Made by a program: the position numbers and the translations under genes. 64,000 nt of DNA from Anthopleura xanthogrammica. Taxonomy: Eukaryota; Cnidaria; Anthozoa; Actiniaria; Actiniidae. Below the pieces are notes generated by a model, which worked only from the letters and a program-made list of their open reading frames with translations, had not been told where the DNA came from and did no database searches. Positions 35,782 to 46,800 of the stretch are shown here, piece after piece (the stretch's first letter is position 1; each line of letters opens with the position of its first letter). The DNA is taken from NCBI GenBank assembly GCA_964019055.1, contig OZ025206.1, forward strand, positions 29,027,012 through 29,091,011. The letters are read 5' to 3'.

Positions 35782-38700
35782 AATGGTTTGAGCCTGTCAA
35801 CGGTGCATCACCTACAAAAGCTGACACACCACAAGTATCAAACATTTCTTGTTTGTCTCATGGAGAATCCAGCCCTGCTCCAGAAACACCAAGGTCCATA
35901 TTCAGGTCTGATGATACTGACTTTGTAAAGCTTGCTAAAGAGGGTGGACATAAAGGTTTGTAATTTCATCCTCAGGTGTTTGTAAGTTTGTGTAATTTGT
36001 ACTATGCATGACCAGGCAATCAAATAACGCTATGCTACAAAGACATCATGCAGAAATGTCAATAGATCTATAAATTTATTTACCTAGCTTGTTTCTTTGC
36101 ATTAGTGGTGATTTAATTGATCTTTTTCAGACCTGCTCTCTCCAAGACCTGCTGAACCAAGTCCTTCACCTAAAAAAGCAGAGGACAAAAAAGCAGATTG
36201 GTACTATCAAGATAAAGTTAACAATAATGACCAACCACAGACACCTAAATCCAAAGTTAAAGAAACAGATACAGCATTCCTAAAAACTGCAAAGCAAGGA
36301 GGGCACAAAGGTATGTAGTATAATGTTTATATTAATTGTAGCAATGCTAATCGAAATCATTTCACGTCACTCTGACACTTGATCATCACAAATTCATCAT
36401 CATATTGTTAGACACCGGTAGTAGGGCCCTTAAGATCCATGACGGGAGAGAGGACGATGATGCCAAAAGATGATGCAAGCACTTTTTTCAAACAGTTTTT
36501 CATGTGCATGCTGTCATGATATGTTTGGCATTGCCATTCCCCCAACCAGATGTGGAAAAGTGCCAACTATTGTTCTAGCAAGGCGATAGCAATGGCAAGG
36601 ATGATGACAGCATGTGCATGAAAAACCATTTTGAAAATGTGGTCACCTTATTGTCCAATGTCACCATCCTTGCTCCTGTCATGGATCTTACAGCACTTCC
36701 AATCACATGTGCAAAATTGTACAATTTGCAGTCATGACAAAGTAGGTTTTGGTGGATGTCAATCAAGGTGTTTCCATGACATTCCATAGGCACACACCCA
36801 TGTGATTGAGAAGTGCTGTAATTAAGGTCCCTATATAGTATTTACGATAAACATGGTATGCGTATGATGTTGGAATGGAATGTGTATATGATCGTACCAT
36901 ACTGTGAACTGTGCTCAGAAAAAAAACATTCTGAGTCCCATCTGGGGCTCAGAATTTTTTTCTGAGCACATTTCACAGTATGGTACAATCATATACACAT
37001 TTCTATATAGTATTAGCAGTACAGTCAGATTATATAGCTTATATTTAGTTTATATAGCTAAGTGCATAGTTTTCAATCATGTTTCAGACCTCCTGGCCAT
37101 TAAAGAACATAAACCAACTGCTGAAGCTGTTAAATATGATAAGAAAGGTGGTGACTGGTATACCCATGATGGTGTTAATGGTGTTGATGGTCCCCCTCCT
37201 TCTACACCAAGATCAAAGGCTAAGAAAGGAGATTCTGAATTTTTAAAATGTTCCAAAGAAGGAGGACATAAAGGTACCGTATATCTACAAAATAAATTGT
37301 TTTAGGGTTACTTCTTTTTAGTGTTCAAATTCCCATTCAATCTATGAGTTATAAGCCATGCCCTGACTTAGCATGATCACCCACTAGAGGCTGTTTCAGG
37401 GTATCAATAAAATGTCAAGGCATGGTGAAGAAGGCAGTATCCAACGACTCCACCATCTTCAACAAAAATTCTGTCTCTACTAAAATCAAATAAAGCTTCT
37501 TGCAAAATTCCACCTTTCACTTTGATGCAGCCATGCCATTTTTCATCTGTTAAGCAAGAAAAGGAAGAAAGATTTATGTGGCATTTTATGCCAGCCGATT
37601 GGCTGAGTTTATTTGGCTTCAGTAATTGTAGTGCCTTTATTTCTCTAACAATACCTGCAAATAGTTACGCTTTACTTATGCATGCTCAGTAGTGTTGCTT
37701 AATGTTGAGTTAAGTTTTTACTTTTAACTAAAATATAAAACATTCATTTTTACTCAGACTTGTTAGAGATCAAAGAACATAAGCCAACAAAGGAACCAGC
37801 CAAGTATAATAAAAAAGGAGGAGACTGGTATTATCAGGATGGAGTGGATATCAAAGAAAGCTTACAAAAAAGAGGTAAAAATATATTATTAACAGATAGC
37901 ATGAGCTGAATTATTAGTAATTTCAAAAATACAAGGTTTACAGGTGCAGCATACATATGTGCATGCTGGGCCGCATAGCAAGGCAATTGGGGGTGGGGCA
38001 GATGGGCAACCAAACTAAAGGTCACATAAACTAGGCCCCTCCCCTTGCTACGGCCCTGGCATGGTGGTATAAGCAGGCCAAAAGGTATGGTAAAAATTCT
38101 GGCCACTTCCTGGGCAGTAATACACCAGTATTACTTTACTTACTCATTGGAAGATAAGAAACAATTGTTTTTATCAACCATGTGAAACCTATTTTATTTT
38201 CGTTTATATTGCTCATGCATTCTCATGATCACATGCAACTATATACAAGAAACTGTGAGTTGGTCAGGAAGGGTTCTGGACACTGTTGTAACCCCTCTCC
38301 CCCCACCCCACCCCACCCCACCCCCTCAAGATTCTTTATTTCACACACCAAGTTTAAATAAGTTATATTTACATGTATTGTTTGAATTATAGATAAAGGC
38401 CAATACAAAAATACATTAATGAAATTAATAATGTGTGTAGTGGTTAAAAGAGCTAAGGCAATGACATAGTAAACCCTGTTTGGCCCCCTCTCCTCCTATT
38501 AGAGATGCTGTGACAATCCCTCAGATCAGCACAGTCTTACTGATTTTTGATTACGTTTTTATCAAGACATATATTTTACTTCCCAACCCTTGACAAAATT
38601 AACGTAACATGAACAGAAAAACAGCTAGTGACATTTATTTTTTTATTTATATTTATTTTGATATTTTAAACCTAAATGTGTAAACATAAGCTTGAATTTG

Positions 38701-41045
38701 ATGTTAAAGTTAAGTTAAAATTAACAATTGGTAATTATAATTTAAACCAACAATTGTGTTTTAACTAGCTGTAAACTACTTAAGCTGTACAAGTACATAT
38801 TATTGCCTGCGCTTTGGGCCTCTATGTTGTCATATAAAACTAATGCATGACTATAATGTTTTTACATTTTACATAACACTTTGATTTTGCTATATTCCTG
38901 GGTCATGGGCCTCTAACTCCATGTTGCCATATAAAACTAATGCATGGCTATAATGTTTTTACATTTTTTACATGACACTTTGATTTTGACTACAGATAGA
39001 GCGACACCAGACAGTGCCCGAGTACGCAGAAATTATAGCAAGTTACAGGTCAAAAAAACAGACTCAGAGTATATAAAGACAGCCAAACGGGGAGGGCATT
39101 CTGGTAATACACCATTCCATTGATTACTGTTTGTGCAGTCATATTTCATTTTGACTTTCATTTATTATTTATCCATTTTTATTTATATCATTTTGTTTTC
39201 TATACTGTATGCTTGACGAAGATGTTTGGAGATCCATTTAGATGTGGAGGTTATGGGGATATGGTGTTTTGTGAATTCATGTTTTCAAATTATAGTCCCC
39301 TTCACAGTTCCCTGCACCATCTTGAAAGGTAGCCATGCCTTTGCATCGAGGCAAGACTGAGGTGACCTTGCAATGACAGAGACCTTTTTTAACACCTTGG
39401 ACAATTATTCACAGGTTTCTATCATTGCAAAGCCACCTCATATCTCGCTTCGATGCAAAGGTTTGGCTGCCTTTCAAGATGGCAGGGAACTCTGAAAGGG
39501 ACTATTACTTATTGACTTATCATTGCTCTTCTCTCTATTGTCTTCTAAATACTGTAAGCTTGTTGTAGATGTTTGAAGATTCTTTTAAATGCTGAAGTTA
39601 AAGGGACTTTGCATGTGTGAATGCAAGTTGTACTTGTGGTATATTCAGTCAATAATAATTTGACTACTGTCTTGTTAGATCTCCTCAAGACACCGAGATC
39701 CGCCCCAAGTAAGGCTGCAGTCAGTTATAAACGCAGTGATTGGTTCTACTTGGAGGATAACAAAAGTAAGCCATTTACAACATGCTATTGAGTTCTGTTA
39801 TACATCTTTTTGACATCATTACATACTGTTGACAAGGCCTTATCCACAGCCGGCTGTTACGGTCTCTTTCCCACGATAATATGTACCAACTTTATTTGGC
39901 AGTTTGCTCTTTTCACACATTGATTGATTTGCTTTTACAATAAATTATAATATATACAATAACATATTGCAACGTTTGCGCGCAAATACGACGTTTTTTT
40001 TTTATCATGTTAACCTCTGCAGAGATTGCGCATAACAAGTTACATCGTGTAAAATATCACCTCCAAAGTTGCTGTCAATCACGTGATGTTTTCAACCAAT
40101 GATGTAGTTGTTTTGGTGTTTTCAAGATTAGAACGTTACATGGTGTACAGTTCAACGTGAAACTGAAAGCCATTGCACAAATGGTTTGATCTGAAAGTCT
40201 CGCCGCGCATCAGCGTCGATAATTAATAAACAATGTTCAAAGTTCTATCTTTCCATCAGTGCATCCCCCTGTCTTGCTCATTGACTTTTCTTAGTAATTT
40301 TTGCTCATCCATTATTGTTTTGACTTTTTTCATTGATTGAAGGTCAACCTTCAGAACGCCCCAAAACAGCTCCCAGAAGGTACGTGTTGGTATATTATTA
40401 TTTGCCTCGTACTTGTCCCTAATTCATATAAATGAAGTTGATATATATAATCAGTATTTGTCCGGGAATATGTCCCAGTATAGCTAAAGTCTTGAATCAC
40501 GGGAATTAAAGTGCACCTAACCCTTGATACAATACCTTCAGTATTGATTTTACATGAAGTGAATAGTTGAATGGTCATCCCAAGCTTTTGAGTGTATTTG
40601 TTTTACTCGTGATACTAAACACTGGCCATTATGACACACCAAATTTACAGTAAACATTGTGGAAACCACGAGCATAATGATGATGCTTTTTAAATACTGT
40701 TTGTGCGAACCTGTTAAAGTTTGTATATTTAATGAAGCTTGGGATGACGTCACGGTCATTCACATATTTGAAGTGTATATTTACACGCGTATATATATAT
40801 TCCCAAGTTCTGTCGGGTGTTACTGGCTCTGTTTCCTTATATCTCATTTATATTCTATAAGGTCTCGTACGACGGAAAGCTCTGTGTTACCTGGAGACTC
40901 TGTTGATGGCCCTTCACGCCCTAGAACTGCTATCAGGAAGACTGATCCAATCTGGCTGGGTGGATCAGGTCCACAGGTGCAACCAAGCCCAAGAAAGCAC
41001 ATCACAAGGGAATCTGGACTGGCCCCTTATGCATTACACAACTAA
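35782..41045 (+). CDS. C7orf57: C7orf57-related repeat protein, 5' end missing, eight exons found (356 codons)
   Basis: Exons: 35782-35955, 36131-36310, 37088-37273, 37758-37874, 38996-39103, 39679-39765, 40343-40379 and 40862-41045 (TAA). The protein repeats one unit: DWYY.D, a Pro/Ser-rich linker, then TDSEFLK.AK.GGHKD and LL. Clear endings are DTDFVKLAKEGGHKD, DTAFLKTAKQGGHKD, DSEFLKCSKEGGHKD and DSEYIKTAKRGGHSD. These match the human C7orf57 segment TDSEYVKLAKQGG followed by DLL and DWY. Human C7orf57 is uncharacterised, so no function is claimed. The first five exons end at the same point, phase 1 within the codon after GGH-K/S, which points to spread by exon duplication. The first exon here opens with the last two bases of a codon, so a short N-terminal exon with the start codon lies upstream, unidentified. 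AATAAA at 41374-41379 is a likely poly(A) signal. Confidence 0.8.
36430..36690. mobile_element. Inverted-repeat element in a C7orf57-like intron
   Basis: TAAGATCCATGAC pairs with GTCATGGATCTTA at the ends, and inside TTTTCATGTGCATGCTGTCAT pairs with ATGACAGCATGTGCATGAAAA. About 260 bp, non-coding, MITE-like. Confidence 0.75.
36882..37000. repeat. About 119-bp foldback hairpin
   Basis: GTGTATATGATCGTACCATA pairs with TATGGTACAATCATATACAC, and GTGCTCAGAAAAAAA with TTTTTTCTGAGCAC, leaving a loop of about 12 nt. It lies just upstream of the exon starting at 37088. Confidence 0.85.
38815..38995 (+). repeat. Tandem duplication of an intron 3' end
   Basis: About 80 bp containing ATATAAAACTAATGCATG and TATAATGTTTTTACATTTT occurs twice in a row. 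The second copy ends at the used acceptor (GACTACAG, exon at 38996). The first copy has lost the CAG, so only one acceptor remains. Confidence 0.8.
39292..39505. mobile_element. MITE with about 55-bp inverted repeats
   Basis: ATAGTCCCCTTCACAGTTCC pairs with GGAACTCTGAAAGGGACTAT, then ATCTTGAAAGG with CCTTTCAAGAT and CCTTTGCATCGA with TCGATGCAAAGG. About 214 bp, intronic, no coding capacity. Confidence 0.85.
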
Positions 41046-41373
41046 ACACCGAAGTAAGTCCTAGAGCTATCTACCTTTATTATTCTACTGGATAGCGAAC
41101 TGCGCATGCCTGAAAAAGGGACAAAAAAACGAGTGGTTTTTATAAATTCTATCTTACTTTCTTTAATTTTGCCAAAGTGTACTTCCTATATGAAGGAAAA
41201 ATTATTATCTGTATATATGGTATCTTAGGCAAAGCGACAACCTGATTTTCTGTGACATATAATATGCAGTTCGCCTAATAATTGATGTTATTTTTGCAGG
41301 AAACAAGAGACTTCGGCACCAGATTTCGTTAGACTTTACATGAATATCTCACCAAGTACTTCAAAACATTACC

Positions 41374-41379
41374 AATAAA
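41374..41379 (+). terminator. Candidate poly(A) signal of the C7orf57-like gene
   Basis: AATAAA lies 329 bp after the stop codon at 41045. An inverted-repeat element begins immediately after it (41389). Confidence 0.45.
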
Positions 41380-41388
41380 TAACTCTTA

Positions 41389-41655
41389 TTAACCAAGTTT
41401 GAGGTCCGTACGTAAGTTATAGACCGAGTTTTTTCCACTGCCTTATGGCCCAAGCGAGTAGCGCGCGGGCCATAAAAAAAGTGGGGGGAAACTAGGGTCC
41501 ATAACTTACGGTACGGACCGAGCAAACGAGGTTAATAAGATATTTATTATATGGCAAGGCTAGGAGAGACAATTTTTATTTTCGGTCCATAACATAAGTT
41601 ATGGACCACAATATGGCAAATCATAGCGCATGAAATAACCTTGCCATATAATAAA
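41389..41655. mobile_element. Inverted-repeat element downstream of the C7orf57-like gene
   Basis: TTAACCAAGTTTG pairs with CAAACGAGGTTAA, and inside AGGTCCGTACGTAAGTTATA pairs with ATAACTTACGGTACGGACC. A second arm pair, TTATTATATGGCAAGG with CCTTGCCATATAATAA, extends it to about 41655. It contains no coding frame. Confidence 0.7.
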
Positions 41656-43862
41656 ATAAATTAATTAATATTGTCAAAATACTGAGTTAATTTTAAGAAA
41701 CAAGTTAACTTGTTAGGGGGTAGTTCGCGCTGCTTTTGTTTGTGTATCGTAAATTTTACATTTTAAAAGAAATATTTTACAAAGGCAGGTAAAGTGCTAG
41801 AAGTATGGTTCGTATTTTGATAGAAGCTGAAAAAAATGAAACTTTTGATGTCATCTTACTAATATATGTAATACAGTAGAATAGACATTGAAAAGCAGTA
41901 GTTGTTTGAAAGAGTGGAATAATATGTGTTTATATAGTTAAAAATAATGACAGTTATGGTAAATATAAATTAAATATTTAGTAAAAAGATAGTATGTGCA
42001 GAAACCTAAACAAATGGCTGATTCCAAAACTATCTAGAACTATCTAGAACCACAACACTGAATAAGTTTTTGCTCATCGCTTTGCTTTGCACGCGGTTTT
42101 AGAAACAGTTCAGAGACAAAGTACTTAACCAATGGAAATCATATAGTTGTGATTTATTTAACCAACAGTGGAAAATCGTTAGCTTCATTTTTTCAAATGA
42201 TGGATTATTTATGACTTAAAATCAAAAATTAGCTCAATGGAAATATTTAAAAAGATATTGTTTTTCTTGATGATATGTAATATTCAAGATAATTACTAAA
42301 AGCTTGCTAACGATTTTGAACTTTTTTTCCGACTTCTTTGTTTATTAGAGTGCCATATATAAAATAATGATCAAATATTGAACTTCTGTTTTGTAAATCC
42401 TTGAGAGTTTATAGTTTCGGTAGAGATAATACTGATGAAATAAAAGAATACAATACAAAGTCAACATTTTATTATTTTATTTTATTATATTTTATCTTGT
42501 CTTCAAAATAGGGGGGAAATTGCTCGGGGGGGGGGGGTGCGCGCACCCACTGCAACCCTCCCCTGGATCCGCCCCTGCCCGAGAATTTGTTTGCGAGATA
42601 TTTAAGATATTTAGTACAAAGAGCATCATCAGATTGTGATACGCCTGCGCTGTAATTGAAAAGTCTTCAAAAATATTTTGATCCCACAGCACGCATGCGC
42701 AGAAACTATTTCATTTCTTTCTTTGTTTGTGTCAGCTCTGGGTGCGAGACTGTTTATGTGTTTATTCATATGTTTATTGTTATTTACCTATAACCACGTG
42801 TATGTTCCAATGCGAAAGGAAACTAACGAGAAAACTAGTTCGAAAATAATGAAAACGTTATACTTAACTGACTTTTTAGACGATTGTGCTTTGTTGCAGT
42901 ATTATAGTATGAGGACAATTGTTCTGCCATAGCTAGCTGGATATATATATATATATTTGCAGACATAAGATCTATGGTAGGCGAAGAAGACTATCCAAAT
43001 TAAGGGCACTAGAGTTAGAGTAGTTTATCGATCACACCAGTAGGACCAGTAGGTAATAGAGGTCTATTAACTCTGATCACACCAGTAGGTAAACTAGTGG
43101 ATCTAACGTACTGACCACAAGGCCAAGTTAATACCTTTAAACTGGCGCATTAGTCAAGTCATTGAAATTTGGAGTTGTAGAATTAAATCTTGAGATTTAA
43201 CCAATCACCGGTTTTGCTTTACCGTGGTATCGTGCGAATGTCAGTTGGCCAGGTGGAGTTAGAATTCTTGACGGCAAGCCGCCCCGATTGACAACTAACA
43301 TTAAAATAACACAAAACTGGAGGAAAACAAATGTCAGGTATGTATTTCTTGTTATTTGCTATTTTCTCAACAACAGAAGAGGAATAGAGGAATGGTGGTT
43401 TATCAGGACTATCTTGGTAGGTTATTCCATTGATGGCCGGCAGGTCTCGACAGTAAAAGCCATCAAATCAGTCATTTATTTATAATTCACTAAAATAAAA
43501 AGAACCCTAACGAGCCAAAATCATCAACACTGCATTTGTGTAATTAAAAAGGCTGAAAATCAAACGACTTTCTAATAATGACTAGATTATTACTGGTGTG
43601 GTGCAGAACATGAACAAATGACAAGCAGATGTTAGATGAACTGACCATGTTTAGAGAGCTCCATACCAAGTCCTAGGTTTCTTGGTGTATTATCCACCAA
43701 GTCAGTTGTTCTGAGTTCATTCTGGTGTTAAATCAATTTCTGAATTCACCTCAGAAAACTTGTTTTAATTCTGAGATTTCTTGACACAGGCGTTGCCTTG
43801 GAAACAATGAACATATAAGATTGAAACGTTGTTGGTCTCATCCTGACAGAAACCCTTAAAAG
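41656..43862. other. Intergenic region upstream of the receptor-channel gene
   Basis: A+T-rich and non-coding. It holds a poly-G/poly-C segment (about 42512-42580, CCCTGGATCCGCCCCTG, likely an old transposon end), an (AT)n run at about 42941-42956, and a short duplicated CACACCAGTAGG motif at about 43035-43090. The promoter of the gene starting at 43863 should lie at its right end; I see no convincing TATA box. Confidence 0.4.
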
Positions 43863-46800
43863 ATGCCATTCTGGTTTTCGCCGTTCATTCTTGGATTTTC
43901 AACATTTTTTATCATTTGTGGAGTAGGTAAGTTTTATAGAATATTCGTGTTCCAACTTCACCTTGGCACCCCATCCGGCAAAGAAAATACAATATGCTAA
44001 AGTTTGACCAAAATTGGAAAAAAGCAATTGGAAAAGAGAATTTAGTTTTTGTTTTAGTTTCTTGACTTCCCATTAGACCTTGTTTACAGGCTGGAAAAAG
44101 TGCCGGCGCACGAATGAAATTCTGGAAGGAACAGATGTTGTTGTCGTTTTATTGCGTTTCACTCATGATAGCTTTTACTCGATTTTACTTGTTCAATATC
44201 TCATATTGGAGACCAATGTCGAGTAATATTCACCAAGTGATAATGGTTTCTAGGTTTTACGAGAGCCCAATAAACAAATCATCTTGAAAGTACTCTTGGC
44301 GCGGCAAATGGCTCCAGGCTGGGAATCAATAGCTTGCGCTTGCATTTCGATCAGTATGATCTTCAAAGGCCTCGCCATTAGCTTTTCCCCCATCACCCTT
44401 TAAGTGAAGCACAAACCACTGATCGTCGGATACACGGTTTTGAATGAAAGTTGTACCCAACGTAACGGTTCTGGCCACTAACAGCACTAAACAAAGCACC
44501 TTTGCGTTACCATGGCTACATGTCTGGCAGTGCTGCCTAAATAGTGGATTCAGGGGGAGCTCGGGAGGTCTTCAATCGTCATTTTATTGAAATACACGGA
44601 ATCGAAATATGACGAACGATTTGAATGCATTGTTCTCGACTGACTAGCCTCGTTTTTTCATGTATGAGAGGCTAGTCAGTCCAGAACAATAGTTATTCGA
44701 ATTGGTCGCCATATTTCGATTGCGTGTCATAGCTCATTTTTTTGTTGTTGCTTAGTATACGACTCCCCCCTCTCAAAAAATCCTGTGCTCGAGCAAGAAT
44801 TGCCTTCGTTCATGTTATCGGCCTTACATGATTGGATTCGTTATAATGCTGCACCCTCCGTAACAAAAAAACACAATTTGAACTCGATATCTGGTAAACC
44901 TCATTTTCATTTTTTCTTCCTTCTCAACCATAGCTGAAGCTGGAAATGCAATTCCTGGTATATACGTGGAGACATTTTCAGTTGATTCCTTCAACAATTC
45001 TAGAAGTTACCGTAATGATTCCGAAAAACACCAGCGTGCTATGGACTCCATCCAAGGAAGATTGCCCGACACAGTCTCGTCTATAAAGAATTCCAACTTC
45101 AAGATAGATAAGAGTGATTCGGTACAGTGTTCTCTCTGCGTACAGCGCGTATCAGCTCTTGTTATGTTCTCTCCTGGTAGTTATCACGTATCGTGCAGTG
45201 TTAGATACTGCCGAGTTTACATCAGTGAAATGGACGACTTCACAAACCTCACTCAAGTAATATCAATCGGGTTAGTATGATTCTTGGATTATTTATTGAA
45301 ATAAGGGAGAGTTATTGTCATCAACAACAAAGAAATAAATTCATCCATTCATACGTCCATTCATCGAAATTCGTTCGTTCGTTCGTTCGTTCGTTCGTTC
45401 GTTCGTTCGTTCGTTCGTTCGTTCGTTCGTTCGTTCGTTCGTTCGTTCGTTCGTTCGTTCGTTCGTTCGTTCGTTCGTTCGTTCGTTCGTTCGTTCGTTC
45501 GTTCGTTCGTTCGTTCGTTCGTTCGTTCGTTCGTTCGTTCGTTCGTTCGTTCGTTCGTTCGTTCGTTCGTTCGTTCGTTCGTTCGTTCGTTCGTTCGTTC
45601 GTTCGTTCGTTCGTTCGTTCGTTCGTTCGTTCGTTCGTTCGTTCGTTCGTTCGTTCGTTCGTTCGTTCGTTCGTTCGTTCGTTCGTTCGTTCGTTCGTTC
45701 GTTCGTTCGTTCGTTCGTTCGTTCGTTCGTTCGTTCGTTCGTTCGTTCGTTCGTTCGTTCGTTCGTTCGTTCGTTCGTTCGTTCGTTCGTTCGTTCGTTC
45801 GTTCGTTCGTTCGTTCGTTCGTTCGTTCGTTCGTTCGTTCGTTCGTTCGTTCGTTCGTTCGTTCGTTCGTTCGTTCGTTCGTTCGTTCGTTCGTTCGTTC
45901 GTTCGTTCGTTCGTTCGTTCGTTCGTTCGTTCGTTCGTTCGTTCGTTCGTTCGTTCGTTCGTTCGTTCGTTCGTTCGTTCGTTCGTTCGTTCGTTCGTTC
46001 GTTCGTTCGTTCGTTCGTTCGTTCGTTCGTTCGTTCGTTCGTTCGTTCGTTCGTTCGTTCGTTCGTTCGTTCGTTCGTTCGTTCGTTCGTTCGTTCGTTC
46101 GTTCGTTCGTTCGTTCGTTCGTTCGTTCGTTCGTTCGTTCGTTCGTTCGTTCGTTCGTTCGTTCGTTCGTTCGTTCGTTCGTTCGTTCGTTCGTTCGTTC
46201 GTTCGTTCGTTCGTTCGTTCGTTCGTTCGTTCGTTCGTTCGTTCGTTCGTTCGTTCGTTCGTTCGTTCGTTCGTTCGTTCGTTCGTTCGTTCGTTCGTTC
46301 GTTCGTTCGTTCGTTCGTTCGTTCGTTCGTTCGTTCGTTCGTTCGTTCGTTCGTTCGTTCGTTCGTTCGTTCGTTCGTTCGTTCGTTCGTTCGTTCGTTC
46401 GTTCGTTCGTTCGTTCGTTCGTTCGTTCGTTCGTTCGTTCGTTCGTTCGTTCGTTCGTTCGTTCGTTCGTTCGTTCGTTCGTTCGTTCGTTCGTTCGTTC
46501 GTTCGTTCGTTCGTTCGTTCGTTCGTTCGTTCGTTCGTTCGTTCGTTCGTTCGTTCGTTCGTTCGTTCGTTCGTTCGTTCGTTCGTTCGTTCGTTCGTTC
46601 GTTCGTTCGTTCGTTCGTTCGTTCGTTCGTTCGTTCGTTCGTTCGTTCGTTCGTTCGTTCGTTCGTTCGTTCGTTCGTTCGTTCGTTCGTTCGTTCGTTC
46701 GTTCGTTCGTTCGTTCGTTCGTTCGTTCGTTCGTTCGTTCGTTCGTTCGTTCGTTCGTTCGTTCGTTCGTTCGTTCGTTCGTTCGTTCGTTCGTTCGTTC

